Shown: one piece after another, positions 24,004 through 33,230 of the stretch
How the letters are laid out: the number at the start of each line of letters is the position of its first letter
Numbering within the stretch: the stretch's first letter is position 1
Made by a program: the position numbers and the translations under genes
NCBI GenBank assembly: GCA_964542455.1
Contig: CAZIUC010000012.1
Span: 1 to 64,000 of the forward strand
Length of the DNA stretch: 64,000 nucleotides
Source of the DNA: PFJX01 sp964542455
GTDB lineage: Bacteria; Pseudomonadota; Gammaproteobacteria; Burkholderiales; Thiobacillaceae
Reading direction: 5' to 3'
Notes under the pieces: generated by a model
What the model was told of the DNA's origin: nothing
Seen by the model: the letters and a program-made list of their open reading frames with translations, nothing else
Database searches by the model: none

Positions 24004-26365
24004 TTGGATTGTCCCCCTGCCGAAATATCTCGCAATCACAGCCAGGCTACTCATTGGCCTATCAACGGGGCTACTGGCGGCCCCGCTCCACGCTGCCTTT
24101 CCCGCCTCGCTGCCCAACTATTCCCAGGTCAAAGCCGCCTGGCGCTCCTCGGAAGCGCATCTGCTCGACCGCCACGGCGAGTTGTTGCAGGAACTCCGGA
24201 TCGACCCGAGCATCCGCCGCACCATCTGGACTCCGCTGGCGGAAATTTCCCCAGCTCTGATCGCGGCTGTCCTGCGCGCCGAGGATCGGCGTTTCTTCGA
24301 GCATGCCGGGGTCGACTGGCTGGCGGCGGGCAAGGCGGCGTTGAGCAACTGGCTGAGCGCGAAGCCGCGCGGCGCGTCCACCCTCACCATGCAACTCGCC
24401 GCGCTGCTGGATGCGCAATATCGCGCCAGTGGCGGGCGCCGCGACGTGGCGGAGAAATGGCGGCAGATGCAAGCGGCGCGCGAGTTGGAGCAAAGCTGGA
24501 GCAAGACTCAGATACTGGAGGCTTACCTCAATCTGGCGCCGTTTCGAGGCGAGTTGACCGGCATCGACAGCGCCACGCGCGGCCTGTTCGATAAGCGCCC
24601 GGCTGGCCTGAGCGATGCCGAATCACTGATTCTGGCGACCCTGATCCGCGCCCCCAACGCCAGGCCCCGCGATGTGGCGAAACGAGTCTGCGCGCTGGCG
24701 GCCGGCCTGCCGGGAATGGCGGATTGCGCCGCGCTCAAGGCACTCACTCTCAACACCCTGAGCGGGCGCTATCCCATCGTCGCGGCTGCAAATCTGGCAC
24801 CGCATCTGGCGCTCAGGTTGATCGGAAGCACAAATCCCCCCCAGCCCCCCACTGGCAATGCGCGGCTTGAATTTGCTGGAGAAGCGGTGGGATCAGTGAT
24901 TCCCCCCTTTCCGAAAGGGGGGGCAGGGGGGATTTCTGAGGCGGCGGCCCAGGCAAACGTCGCTAAATCCCCCTCATTCCCCCTTTTGGAAAGGGGGAAA
25001 CCACTACCCCAAGCGCTTTCACTCCTATCAACAGCTAACGCGACAAGTGCCCTTGAAAAAAATGGGGGGAGCAGGAGCCTCCGCAGCAGTCTCGACGCAG
25101 GACTGCAACGCCATGTGCTGGCCACGCTCAAGCAGCAGCTTGCCCACCTGGCCGGACGCGAGGTGAACGATGCCGCCGCGCTGGTGCTCGATAACGCCAG
25201 TGGCGAAGTGCTGGCCTATGCCAGCGTCAGCGCGCGTGACTCCGACTCGCCGGAGAGTGACGGCGTGCGGGCGCCGCGCCAGGCCGGCTCGACGCTGAAA
25301 CCCTTTCTTTATGGCCTGGCGCTGGAAAATGGCCTGCTCACCGCCGCCTCGCCGCTGGAAGACACGCCTCTTTCGATCACCACGGCGGGCGGCCAATACG
25401 CGCCGGAGAACTATGACCATGTGCATCGCGGCCTGGTCAGCGTGCGTACCTCCCTGGCGGGCTCGCTCAACATTCCCGCCGTGCAGACCCTGAAACTGGT
25501 GGGTCTGGAACCGTTTGCCGCGCGTCTCGTGCGCTTCGGCTTTGACGGGCTGACGGAAGACGCCGATTTCTACGGCTACTCCCTCGCGCTGGGCAGCCTG
25601 GATGTGACGCTGGAACAGGAAACCAACGCCTACCGCGCGCTGGCCAACGGCGGCGTTTACTCACCGATACGATTCACTCAGGACACGCACAATCCAACCA
25701 CGCACCGTGTGCAAAGCCGGGAATCCGCCTTCCTGGTCGCCGACATTCTTTCCGACCGGCAGGCCCGCGCAACCACCTTCGGCCTGGAAAACCCGCTCGC
25801 CACGCGCTTCTGGACGGCGGTAAAGACCGGCACCAGCAAGGACATGCGCGACAACTGGTGCCTCGGTTTTTCGTCGCGCTACACGGTGGGCGTCTGGATC
25901 GGCAATTTTTCCGGCGCCCCCATGCACGACGTTTCCGGCATCAGCGGCGCCGCCCCGGCCTGGGCGGCGATCATGCGGCGGCTGCATGCCGAGACACCTT
26001 CGCTGCCACCCGATCCGCCCAGGGGGCTGACCCGAAAACGGGTCCAGCCGCCCGGCGAAGCGCCCCGGCGCGAATGGTTCCTGCCCGGTAGCGAGCCGCA
26101 CGGCACCACTTGGAACGCGGCGACCCCGCCGCCGGAAATCGTCAATCCCGGAGACGGCGGTATTCTCGCGCTCGACCCGGATATTCCACCGGCCCGGCAG
26201 CGCCTGGTGTTCCAGGCCAGCCACGCTCCGGTCGGCGCCTGGTGGCAACTCGACGAAACCCGGAGGGAGACACAGGATTGGTTGTTGGAACGTGGTCGCC
26301 ATGCGCTTTCCCTCATGGATCGGGACGGCCAGTTATTGGATCAGGTACGGTTCGATGTTCGTTGA
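23990..26365 (+). CDS. pbpC: Penicillin-binding protein 1C
   Basis: 791 aa. N-terminal membrane anchor, GT51 transglycosylase domain with the catalytic Glu in RAEDRRFFEHAGVDW (98-110) and STLTMQLA, then a transpeptidase with SxxK at Ser434 (GSTLKPF) and KTGTS at 612, and the C-terminal PBP1C domain. Residues about 305-353 come from a palindromic repeat (IPPFPKGGAGGIS, AKSPSFPLLERGK) inserted in frame between the two catalytic domains. The gene has no yfhM (alpha-2-macroglobulin) neighbour, unlike many pbpC genes. The start overlaps the STAS gene. Confidence 0.92.
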   Translation: MIWPDWIVPLPKYLAITARLLIGLSTGLLAAPLHAAFPASLPNYSQVKAAWRSSEAHLLDRHGELLQELRIDPSIRRTIWTPLAEISPALIAAVLRAEDRRFFEHAGVDWLAAGKAALSNWLSAKPRGASTLTMQLAALLDAQYRASGGRRDVAEKWRQMQAARELEQSWSKTQILEAYLNLAPFRGELTGIDSATRGLFDKRPAGLSDAESLILATLIRAPNARPRDVAKRVCALAAGLPGMADCAALKALTLNTLSGRYPIVAAANLAPHLALRLIGSTNPPQPPTGNARLEFAGEAVGSVIPPFPKGGAGGISEAAAQANVAKSPSFPLLERGKPLPQALSLLSTANATSALEKNGGSRSLRSSLDAGLQRHVLATLKQQLAHLAGREVNDAAALVLDNASGEVLAYASVSARDSDSPESDGVRAPRQAGSTLKPFLYGLALENGLLTAASPLEDTPLSITTAGGQYAPENYDHVHRGLVSVRTSLAGSLNIPAVQTLKLVGLEPFAARLVRFGFDGLTEDADFYGYSLALGSLDVTLEQETNAYRALANGGVYSPIRFTQDTHNPTTHRVQSRESAFLVADILSDRQARATTFGLENPLATRFWTAVKTGTSKDMRDNWCLGFSSRYTVGVWIGNFSGAPMHDVSGISGAAPAWAAIMRRLHAETPSLPPDPPRGLTRKRVQPPGEAPRREWFLPGSEPHGTTWNAATPPPEIVNPGDGGILALDPDIPPARQRLVFQASHAPVGAWWQLDETRRETQDWLLERGRHALSLMDRDGQLLDQVRFDVR
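24902..25047. repeat. CCCCCTTT-AAAGGGGG paired-hairpin repeat, copy 2, inside pbpC
   Basis: Both hairpins are present. The right part, from GGCAAACGTCGCTAAAT to GCTAACGCGACAAG, is closely similar to the right part of the copy at 36567. Read through in frame by pbpC. Confidence 0.85.
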
Positions 26366-26505
26366 AATCTGGTCTTCCTCTAAACCCTGAACCCAACATC
26401 AAAATAACCCATAGTTTCAGTCAACTATTGCCGCAACCCCGCCGCACCCGTAAAATCGGCCGGTCTTGTAAGCAGACACACCTACTAATCACGGAGAAAC
26501 AGCAC

Positions 26506-27090
26506 ATGGAACATCAACTGCCCGCCCTGCCCTACGCCAAAGACGCTCTCGCGCCCCACATGAGCGCTGAAACCTTCGAATACCACTACGCCAAGCACCA
26601 TCAGGCCTATGTCACCAACCTGAACAACCTGATCAAGGGCACCGATTTCGAGAGCAAATCCCTCGAAGACATCGTCAAGACCGCCCCCGCCGGCGGCATT
26701 TACAACAACGCCGCCCAGGTTTCCAACCACACCTTCTTCTGGAACTGCATGAAGCCGAACGGCGGCGGCGCGCCCACCGGCGCCCTGGCCGACGCGATCA
26801 ATGCCAAGTGGGGTTCATTGGACGAATTCAAGAAAGCCTTCCAGGCCAGCGCCGTGGGCAACTTCGGTTCCGGCTGGACCTGGCTGGTGAAGAAGGCCGA
26901 CGGTTCCGTCGACATCGTCAACATGGGCGCCGCCGGCACCCCCCTGACCACCGCCGACAAACCCCTGCTGTGCGTGGACGTGTGGGAACACGCCTACTAC
27001 ATCGACTACCGCAACATGCGTCCCAAGTTCGTGGAAACCTTCCTGAACAGCCTGGTCAACTGGGACTTCGCCAGCGCGAATTTCGCCTGA
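26506..27090 (+). CDS. sodB: Superoxide dismutase (Fe type)
   Basis: 194 aa. Converts superoxide to peroxide and oxygen. Metal ligands fit His27, the histidine in VSNHTFFW, and the Asp/His of DVWEHAYYIDYRN. The Gln- and Gly-bearing IYNNAAQVSNHTFFWNCM and GSGWTWLV segments point to the iron enzyme. Starts at the ATG after ACGGAGAA; the longer frame upstream runs into pbpC and is not coding. A strong terminator follows. The 140 bp upstream show no clear operator. Confidence 0.96.
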   Translation: MEHQLPALPYAKDALAPHMSAETFEYHYAKHHQAYVTNLNNLIKGTDFESKSLEDIVKTAPAGGIYNNAAQVSNHTFFWNCMKPNGGGAPTGALADAINAKWGSLDEFKKAFQASAVGNFGSGWTWLVKKADGSVDIVNMGAAGTPLTTADKPLLCVDVWEHAYYIDYRNMRPKFVETFLNSLVNWDFASANFA

Positions 27091-27106
27091 GCGACACCTG
27101 GTAACG

Positions 27107-27135
27107 AAAAAAGCCGCGCATTGCGCGGCTTTTTT
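27107..27135. terminator. Bidirectional rho-independent terminator
   Basis: Stem AAGCCGCGC / GCGCGGCTT with A-run on the left and T-run on the right, between convergent sodB and the MBL gene; it can serve both. Confidence 0.92.
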
Positions 27136-27150
27136 ACGTCTGAAGAAAAC

Positions 27151-28110
27151 CTACGCGGGCAGCCGATCCCGCCACACCAGCAGGCCCTGGACATTCAGTT
27201 CCACATCACCCGCCAGCAGTTCCCGCATGTGTTCCGTCCCCAGCGTGCAACCGTGGGCGCGGGCGGCCGCGATCAGGGACTGTTCGATCGCGGCTTTCAA
27301 CGCGTCATGGCGGGCTTCGCCCGCTCCTTCCACCGCGCGCGTCAGGCGGACAAATTCGTCGATCAGCCTGTGCAGGTTCGCGGCCAGAGGGGGCAGATCG
27401 GTCACGCGGCCGTAGTGGGTGAGATAGGCGGCGGCCGGGCGCAGGGCCATGAGGCGGTCGATGGAGGCGTGCAAGGCCTCGGGCTCAAACTGGACCGGGG
27501 TGGTGGTGGGGAAGATGAAGGGCCGCGCATTTTCCTGATCACCGACATCGAACTCCCGGTAGGAAATACCGAAGGTGTCGCCGGTAAAAATGCTGTTGCT
27601 GACGGAATCGTGGATACAGAAGTGGTGGCGGGCGTGGCCGGGAGTGTCAATGAAGGTCAGGACGCGGCCGTGGAAGTCGATCCGGTGGCCGTCATCCGCT
27701 TCGATGACGCGCTCGGCGGGCGCCGGGATGATGTCGCCATAAAGTTGGTGGAACAGTTCTTCGCCGTAGACGGCAATGGAGCCGGCCATCAGTTTGGCCG
27801 GGTCGATCAGATGGCGCGCCCCCTTGGGGTGAACCACCAGCCGCGCATTCGGGCAGCAAGCCAATAACGCGCCGGCGGCGCCGGCATGGTCGAGGTGGAC
27901 ATGGGTGGCGATCACATACTCGACCGTCTCGGGCCCCAGGCCCAGTTCCGCCAGCGTGGCGAGAATATGCGGGACGGAATGCAAGGTGCCGGTATCGACC
28001 AGGGCGACATGGCCATCCCGCACAATGAAGTGGATGGAGGCCAGGCCGGGGCGCAGATAGCCAGCATCGACCGTGTGGATGCCGTGTTCGTGGTGTCGGG
28101 TAGGGAGCAT
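27151..28110 (-). CDS. MBL-fold metallo-hydrolase
   Basis: 319 aa. Metallo-beta-lactamase motif THVHLDHAG gives His70, His72, Asp74, His75; later DTPGHARHH and FTGDTFGISY complete the dinuclear metal site. The subfamily resembles glyoxalase-II-like hydrolases of uncharacterised substrate. I start at MLPTRHHEHGI (28108-28110) since the longer frame adds 77 unrelated residues. Monocistronic, ending at the shared terminator. Confidence 0.87.
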   Translation of the reverse strand: MLPTRHHEHGIHTVDAGYLRPGLASIHFIVRDGHVALVDTGTLHSVPHILATLAELGLGPETVEYVIATHVHLDHAGAAGALLACCPNARLVVHPKGARHLIDPAKLMAGSIAVYGEELFHQLYGDIIPAPAERVIEADDGHRIDFHGRVLTFIDTPGHARHHFCIHDSVSNSIFTGDTFGISYREFDVGDQENARPFIFPTTTPVQFEPEALHASIDRLMALRPAAAYLTHYGRVTDLPPLAANLHRLIDEFVRLTRAVEGAGEARHDALKAAIEQSLIAAARAHGCTLGTEHMRELLAGDVELNVQGLLVWRDRLPA

Positions 28111-28279
28111 GGGCTGATTCGGGCGTGAGGAATATTGCGCATTGCACCATAAGCCGCATGGCTTGGGCAGCGGATTCGCAAGCCGCTGACATCCCTCATT
28201 TGGGCATGCGCCGGGCGTCCACCCACGAGAAAGAACCGGCCCGCTGGTAAACTGCGCCACCGCTATACGCCCGCTTGCC

Positions 28280-29107
28280 ATGCTCAGCATCATCACCGCC
28301 ATCCACAACCAGTTGCCGGTCAACCGCTTGTTCTGGGCCAATCTACAGCGCTACACCTCCAGCCCCTTCGAACTCATCATCATCGATAACGCCTCCACGG
28401 ACGGCAGCGCGGATTTTTTTGAAAGCATGGGCGCGCGGGTGATCCGTAATCCGGTGAACTACTGCTACCCGGTCAGCCAGAACCAGGGCATCGCGATCGC
28501 CAAGGGCGAATGGCTGGGCTTTCTCAACAACGACATCATCGTCAGCCCTCGCTGGGACAGGCATCTGATGGACAACATGGATGCCAACGGCCTCGACGTG
28601 GCCACCTGCTGCGGTGTGGAACAACTGGAGACTCCGGAAGCCACGCGCGCCCTGAAGCGCCGCTGGAAACGCATCAAGGCGGTGTGTTCCCTGCTGGGAA
28701 TCAATGAACGCAGCCTGTCCCTCATGCATCGCTGGATGTACCACGGCGACTGGCCGGATTTCTGCGAACTCCGCTATAGAAAATTCCACCTGCAAGCCGC
28801 CGAAGGCTTCGTCGGCAACACCGTATTGATGCGACGCGCCGCGCTGGACAAGATCGGCCTGTGGGACGAACGGATTCAGGCCGGCGATTTCGACCTCTAC
28901 CTGCGCAGCAAGCAACGCGCGGCCAGCCATGGCGACATCAAGCCCATGCATATCGCGCTGGACACTTTCAACCACCACTTCATCAGACTGACCATCAAGG
29001 CGCGACCACCGAGTTTCGCCGACGCGGACAAGCTGATCGGCCTGGGCGAGAAATGGCCGCCAGAAGAAATGATGTGGTTGCAGCAACGCCTGGGAGGGCA
29101 GGAATGA
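28280..29107 (+). CDS. Glycosyltransferase family 2
   Basis: 275 aa. GT-A fold: LSIITAIHNQ opening, nucleotide-sugar site IIIDNASTDGS, the DxD-like LNNDIIV near residue 90 and an acceptor-side GLWDERIQAGDFDLYLR. No membrane segments. It leads a plus-strand pair with the O-antigen ligase gene, separated by a hairpin-rich 214-bp gap. Probably builds LPS core or O-chain; donor and acceptor unknown. Confidence 0.87.
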   Translation: MLSIITAIHNQLPVNRLFWANLQRYTSSPFELIIIDNASTDGSADFFESMGARVIRNPVNYCYPVSQNQGIAIAKGEWLGFLNNDIIVSPRWDRHLMDNMDANGLDVATCCGVEQLETPEATRALKRRWKRIKAVCSLLGINERSLSLMHRWMYHGDWPDFCELRYRKFHLQAAEGFVGNTVLMRRAALDKIGLWDERIQAGDFDLYLRSKQRAASHGDIKPMHIALDTFNHHFIRLTIKARPPSFADADKLIGLGEKWPPEEMMWLQQRLGGQE

Positions 29108-29138
29108 CGCCACAAATCAACCTGGAAGCGGCGGTTGA

Positions 29139-29256
29139 ACGCACCCGCTGGTGCGTTCGGTCGGGCGTCTGGCGCGAAGCGACGACGCTGCGGGCCGGGG
29201 CCCGCAAGGAGGAGCGACAAAGGCGGGCGCCCGACCGGACGTGCCAGCGGGTGCGT
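29139..29256. repeat. Long inverted repeat between two polysaccharide genes
   Basis: Arms of 29 bp (29139-29167 and 29228-29256), starting ACGCACCCGCTGG and ending CCAGCGGGTGCGT, with a few mismatches. The centre has a GGGCC/GGCCC-type inner hairpin. It looks like a MITE-type or attenuator structure; no other copy was seen in the window. Confidence 0.75.
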
Positions 29257-29321
29257 AGCGGACTCACCGAATGGGCGAGGGTGATCGAAGGCACGAGGGT
29301 CGCTATTCACAGGGGGTTCCA

Positions 29322-30566
29322 ATGACAATCGAGCGGTCAACTACCGTTTCCAGGTTCGGGGGATGGTCCTGGTACGCCCTAGGCTTCGCATTCGTCCTAC
29401 CGCTCTCGACCGCGCTTACCAGCGTCCTTTCCCTGGGCGCGCTGATCTGGGCGCTCATGCACCCGGCCGCCTGCTTAGAAAGCTGGAAACAGGCGCGCAA
29501 GCAACCGATCTTCCTGGCCATGCTGTTCCTGAGCCTGGTTGTCCTGGTCGGCATCCCGATCGCCTTGGCGCATGGCTATGACCCCTGGCCCATGCTAGGC
29601 AAGCACAGCCGCTACGCGATGTTCTTTCTCATGCTGCCGTTTTTCCAGAACCCGGCGCACCGCCAGGCCTTCTATATCGGATTCGGACTCGGCGCCCTGC
29701 TGACGCTGCTGACTTCCCTGTTCGTTTCAGCCACCGGCATCCCACTACTCCATGCGGCGGCACGTTTCGATTCCGCCACTTTCCGCAATCACACCGAACA
29801 CAACCTGTTTCTCGGACTCGCCGCTTTCGGGTTGGCGTCATGGCTGCTGCGGTCATCGGCAAAACCGACCTTGCGCTGGCTGGGTTGGCTGCTGGTGGCA
29901 CTGAGCGCCGCGGACATCCTGCTTCTGGTGGGTGGACGTACCGCCCAAGGCACCTTCCTGCTACTTGCCCTGCTGCTCCTCTTCACCACGCTGCGCGCGC
30001 GCGCGCGCGCCACCATGTGGCTGTTCCTGGCAATCGCCGGTTTGGCGGCGGCCGTCGTGCTCAATCCTGAATCCGCAGTGCAGCAAGGTGTGCACAACGT
30101 ATCCAGCGACATCCAGAGTTACCAGGAAGGGCAAGTGGAGACCTCGGTGGGCTATCGCGTTGAATTCTGGCAGGTCACCTGGCGCATGATAAAAAGGGAG
30201 CATCCCTGGCTCGGCCAAGGTACGGGCGGTTTCTCGGAAGCCTACCGGCAAGAGGCCGAAGCCCACGGAAGCCTGACTTCTCCCACCGCGAATCCCCACA
30301 ATGATTATTTGTTCTACTGGGCCGAGCATGGGGTGGGCGGCGCGCTCGCCGTGATTTTCCTGTACCTCGCCATGCTGCGCTCAGCGCGAAGTACACAATC
30401 GCTGGAAAGTCTGTGGATGGCGGCGCTGGCCATTGCCTATGGCGTGGGGAGCCTGGCCAATTCCTATTTGCTCGATCACTCGACCTGCTTCGTCTTTTTC
30501 ACGCTTCTGGCCGCGTTGACGGCCAGCAAAACCGGAGCACCCGGCGGCGCGGTTCAGCGAGCCTGA
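29322..30566 (+). CDS. O-antigen ligase / polymerase family (Wzy/WaaL-like) membrane protein
   Basis: 414 aa with about ten to twelve membrane helices. The large periplasmic loop holds the family motif region YRVEFWQVTWRMIKREHPWLGQGTGGFSEAY and PHNDYLFYWAEHGVGG, the pattern of Wzy_C/O-antigen ligase proteins. It joins or polymerises undecaprenyl-linked glycans. Start after AGGGGG at 29311. Its 3' end overlaps the convergent glycosyltransferase gene by 13 bp. Confidence 0.87.
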   Translation: MTIERSTTVSRFGGWSWYALGFAFVLPLSTALTSVLSLGALIWALMHPAACLESWKQARKQPIFLAMLFLSLVVLVGIPIALAHGYDPWPMLGKHSRYAMFFLMLPFFQNPAHRQAFYIGFGLGALLTLLTSLFVSATGIPLLHAAARFDSATFRNHTEHNLFLGLAAFGLASWLLRSSAKPTLRWLGWLLVALSAADILLLVGGRTAQGTFLLLALLLLFTTLRARARATMWLFLAIAGLAAAVVLNPESAVQQGVHNVSSDIQSYQEGQVETSVGYRVEFWQVTWRMIKREHPWLGQGTGGFSEAYRQEAEAHGSLTSPTANPHNDYLFYWAEHGVGGALAVIFLYLAMLRSARSTQSLESLWMAALAIAYGVGSLANSYLLDHSTCFVFFTLLAALTASKTGAPGGAVQRA

Positions 30567-31378
30567 TCCGTAGTGTGACGATCCAGCCCCAGTTCCGCTC
30601 GCTGCGGCCGGCTCCCTCTCAGGACTTCGTCGAGACGGCGCCGGTTCTCCGCTTCGTTGCCCCGATCATTCTCGCGATGCCACAAATGCAGCACGGGAAC
30701 GCCATACTGGCCATCCTTGCGCAGGATTCCCGCATGCATCAGACGAATCGCCAGATCGGCGTCCTCGTGCCCCCAGCCCTGGTAACGCTCGTCAAAACCA
30801 TTCACAGCGACGAAATCGCGCCTCCACAATCCCAGGTTGCAGGTGTGTACACCCCGCCAACGCCGTGGCCGTCGCAGCCGCCAGCCACGCCCCGGCAGGC
30901 GCAGGAAGGGCAGTAAACGGTTGACCCGGCCCTCGCGGCGGGCGCGCCACCAGTCCACGCCGCTCCAGGACAGCGGGTTCGTCCGCCCCGCCAAAACCGC
31001 CCCGGTCAGTTCGGGAGACAGCAATACGCGGTTGCCCACCAGCATGCGACCGGGCTCGGCCAACGCGAGGTGGCGGCCGACAAAATCCGGAAAGACCAGA
31101 CAGTCCCCGTCAAGAAAGACCAGATACTCGGAGTGGCTTGCCGCCACCGCGCGATTACGCGCCTCGGCGGCACGGAACCCCTGGTCCGGATGCCAGACAT
31201 GGATCAACGGCAGGCGAGATTGCCAGTCACGGACCACCGCCGCCGTATCCGGCCCGGAACCGTCGTCCGCCACCACTACCTCGGCGGGAGCCGGGTTCAG
31301 CCCGGCGATGCTTGCCAGAACCCGATCCAGCGCATCCGGTCGGTTATAGGTGGTGACGATGAGGGTGACGCCGCGCAT
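30554..31378 (-). CDS. Glycosyltransferase family 2 (galactosyltransferase-type)
   Basis: 274 aa. VTLIVTTYNRPDALDRVLASI opening, VVADDGSG donor loop, DGDCLVFPDF as DxD, and the late NGFDERYQGWGHEDADLAIRL that marks the galactosyltransferase/chondroitin-polymerase-like subgroup. Basic stretch RLRRPRRWRG before it. Last gene of a minus-strand polysaccharide operon running from 36361; 10 bp after the methyltransferase gene. Confidence 0.88.
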   Translation of the reverse strand: MRGVTLIVTTYNRPDALDRVLASIAGLNPAPAEVVVADDGSGPDTAAVVRDWQSRLPLIHVWHPDQGFRAAEARNRAVAASHSEYLVFLDGDCLVFPDFVGRHLALAEPGRMLVGNRVLLSPELTGAVLAGRTNPLSWSGVDWWRARREGRVNRLLPFLRLPGRGWRLRRPRRWRGVHTCNLGLWRRDFVAVNGFDERYQGWGHEDADLAIRLMHAGILRKDGQYGVPVLHLWHRENDRGNEAENRRRLDEVLRGSRPQRAELGLDRHTTDQAR

Positions 31379-31388
31379 CCGTCGATCG

Positions 31389-32243
31389 CTATCCGGCGGG
31401 CCGCCGCAGCACGGCGACGAGATCGTGCCCCAGTCCCAAACGAGCTACCGGCCAGGCCAGCAACTCGGAGAGCACCTTGGCCGGGCGGTAACCGGGGCGC
31501 CCCTTCTCCACCAGACGCAGGTTGCGGGTGTCGATACGAACATTCTCCAGGCCCGCCCTCTCAGCCAGATGGCGCATGGAGGAGGGGGTGAAGAAACTGA
31601 CATGGCCGCCATGGCGCGCCATATCGAGATATTCCCAGGCGGCGCCGGTCGCGCGCAGGGTCAGGCCTCCGGCATTACCCGTGGACACCATGAGCAGGCC
31701 ACCCGGCCGCAGCACCCGGCGAATTTCCTGGAACAACTTGAGCGGTTGCGGCAGGTGTTCGATGACTTCCATGAGCGTGACGATGTCGAACCCGGCATCC
31801 GGCAACCCCACTTGCTCAAGGAAGCCGGTATGCACGGTAAATCCCTGGTCACGCGCGGTCTGCGCGGGCGCGCTCGAGGGCTCGACCCCTTGCACGGAAA
31901 ATCCCGCCTCACTGGCGATGCTTAGCAGGGCGCCGCTGGAACACCCCACGTCAAGCAGGCTGAGTTCCTTCGCGGACTTGTTCAACAGGCGCGCCAGCAA
32001 GGCCAGGCGTCGGCCGATAAGTGTGCGGCGCCGTTGCATGGAACCGTCGCTGGGCAAGGTGCCGGCGGGATTCTCGAATTCACGCATGGTTTCGCCATAT
32101 TCGGCGGCGCTGCTGGAACTGGCATAGTGGCCACAGGCCCGGCAACGCCGCAACGGTCCCTCGCGCAAACTTAGCGGTGTGGTTTCCCAGTCATGTGCCC
32201 CGCAAGCGGGACAGTCGTTAATGAACAGTCGGCTGTCGTTCAA
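31389..32243 (-). CDS. SAM-dependent methyltransferase with N-terminal zinc ribbon
   Basis: 284 aa. An N-terminal CPACG...CRACG pair suggests a zinc ribbon; then a class I methyltransferase with LLDVGCSSGALL, VEPSSAP, and the TLMEVIEHLPQP segment. The arrangement is typical of methyltransferases in polysaccharide clusters that act on sugars or chain ends. Embedded in the minus-strand glycosyltransferase operon. Confidence 0.87.
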   Translation of the reverse strand: MNDSRLFINDCPACGAHDWETTPLSLREGPLRRCRACGHYASSSSAAEYGETMREFENPAGTLPSDGSMQRRRTLIGRRLALLARLLNKSAKELSLLDVGCSSGALLSIASEAGFSVQGVEPSSAPAQTARDQGFTVHTGFLEQVGLPDAGFDIVTLMEVIEHLPQPLKLFQEIRRVLRPGGLLMVSTGNAGGLTLRATGAAWEYLDMARHGGHVSFFTPSSMRHLAERAGLENVRIDTRNLRLVEKGRPGYRPAKVLSELLAWPVARLGLGHDLVAVLRRPAG

Positions 32244-32276
32244 CTTGATCTTCCTTCGAATTCGTCAAAAACATCA

Positions 32277-33230
32277 TCAGGTTGCCGGCCCGCGCGGGCA
32301 TTTATCCGGCAGGCCCCAATCTGTTGGGCAAGCGCGTGCAAGCCAGGCCAGCAGGAGCAGGCGCTCGTCCAGTTTGCCGCGCAGGCGCGGCGAGCGCCCC
32401 AGGGTCAGGCCCACCAGCAAGCCATAACTGACAAGTCCCCAGAGCAGGTGCAAACCACGCCATAAATACAGCAGCGCGGTCTCTGGCAAGTTCATGGTGC
32501 GGCGATAGTAGATGAGGCGGGAGCGAAAGAACTCGATACGCGCCGCCCGCGCCAAGCCTCCGGTGCTGGCGCCACCCACATGCACGACCCGCACGCGAGG
32601 ATCAAAAAGCACTTCCCAGCCACACCGACGCATACGCACGCACCATTCCGCCTCTTCGAAATAGAAGAAGAACGACTCATCAAGCCCACCCGCCGCCTCC
32701 ACCGCCGCGCGCCGAGCCGCCATGCAGGCGCCCACCAGCCCTTCCACCTGTTCCACCCGGCCGCGATCCGGCGGCTGCTCCCTGGTGCGCAGCAGGCCCA
32801 TCTCGCTGAGAAACCCGGGAGAACCGCCGCTGGAATGCCGCATGCTCCCGTCTTCACCCAACAACTGGCCACCGATCAACCCCGCTTTGGGAAATTCCTG
32901 GAAATCCTCCTCGAAGCGTGTCAAGGCATCCGACGGCAGTCGAAGATCGTTGTTGCACACCAGAAAATAGCGGCCACGCCCGGCGCGTATGGCCTGGTTG
33001 CAAGCGTATGCGTAACCACCATTGCATTCATTGCGTATGGCCTGAACTCCGGGATGCCGCGCCAATACCGGCTCCAGGGAAGCATCACTGCTGGCGTTGT
33101 CGACCACGATGATCTCGTCGCGAACCGGGTCGATTGCCCGCGCGATGCTGGACAAAGCTTCATCCAGACGCTCGGCGCCATTGCGATGAATGACGGCGAC
33201 GGTAAAGCGCAACGGTTCACTTCCCGTCAC
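32277..33230 (-). CDS. Glycosyltransferase family 2 (rhamnosyltransferase/WbbL-like)
   Basis: 317 aa. AVIHRNGAERLDEAL, IIVVDNASSDAS, the CNNDLRLP DxD-like site and the FFFYFEEAEWCVRMRRCGW motif of WbbL-type transferases, then two C-terminal hydrophobic stretches (ALLYLWRGLHLLWGLVSYGL). Overlaps the upstream WaaE-like gene by 14 bp. Specific sugar unknown. Confidence 0.87.
   Translation of the reverse strand: MTGSEPLRFTVAVIHRNGAERLDEALSSIARAIDPVRDEIIVVDNASSDASLEPVLARHPGVQAIRNECNGGYAYACNQAIRAGRGRYFLVCNNDLRLPSDALTRFEEDFQEFPKAGLIGGQLLGEDGSMRHSSGGSPGFLSEMGLLRTREQPPDRGRVEQVEGLVGACMAARRAAVEAAGGLDESFFFYFEEAEWCVRMRRCGWEVLFDPRVRVVHVGGASTGGLARAARIEFFRSRLIYYRRTMNLPETALLYLWRGLHLLWGLVSYGLLVGLTLGRSPRLRGKLDERLLLLAWLARACPTDWGLPDKCPRGPAT

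Noticed and set aside
26366..26505. Upstream extension of the SOD gene
   Set aside because: The longer frame has no conserved residues before MEHQLPALPY and starts inside pbpC.
28861..29325. 154-codon frame spanning the hairpin region
   Set aside because: Overlaps the real glycosyltransferase in another frame and runs through the inverted repeat; no coding features.
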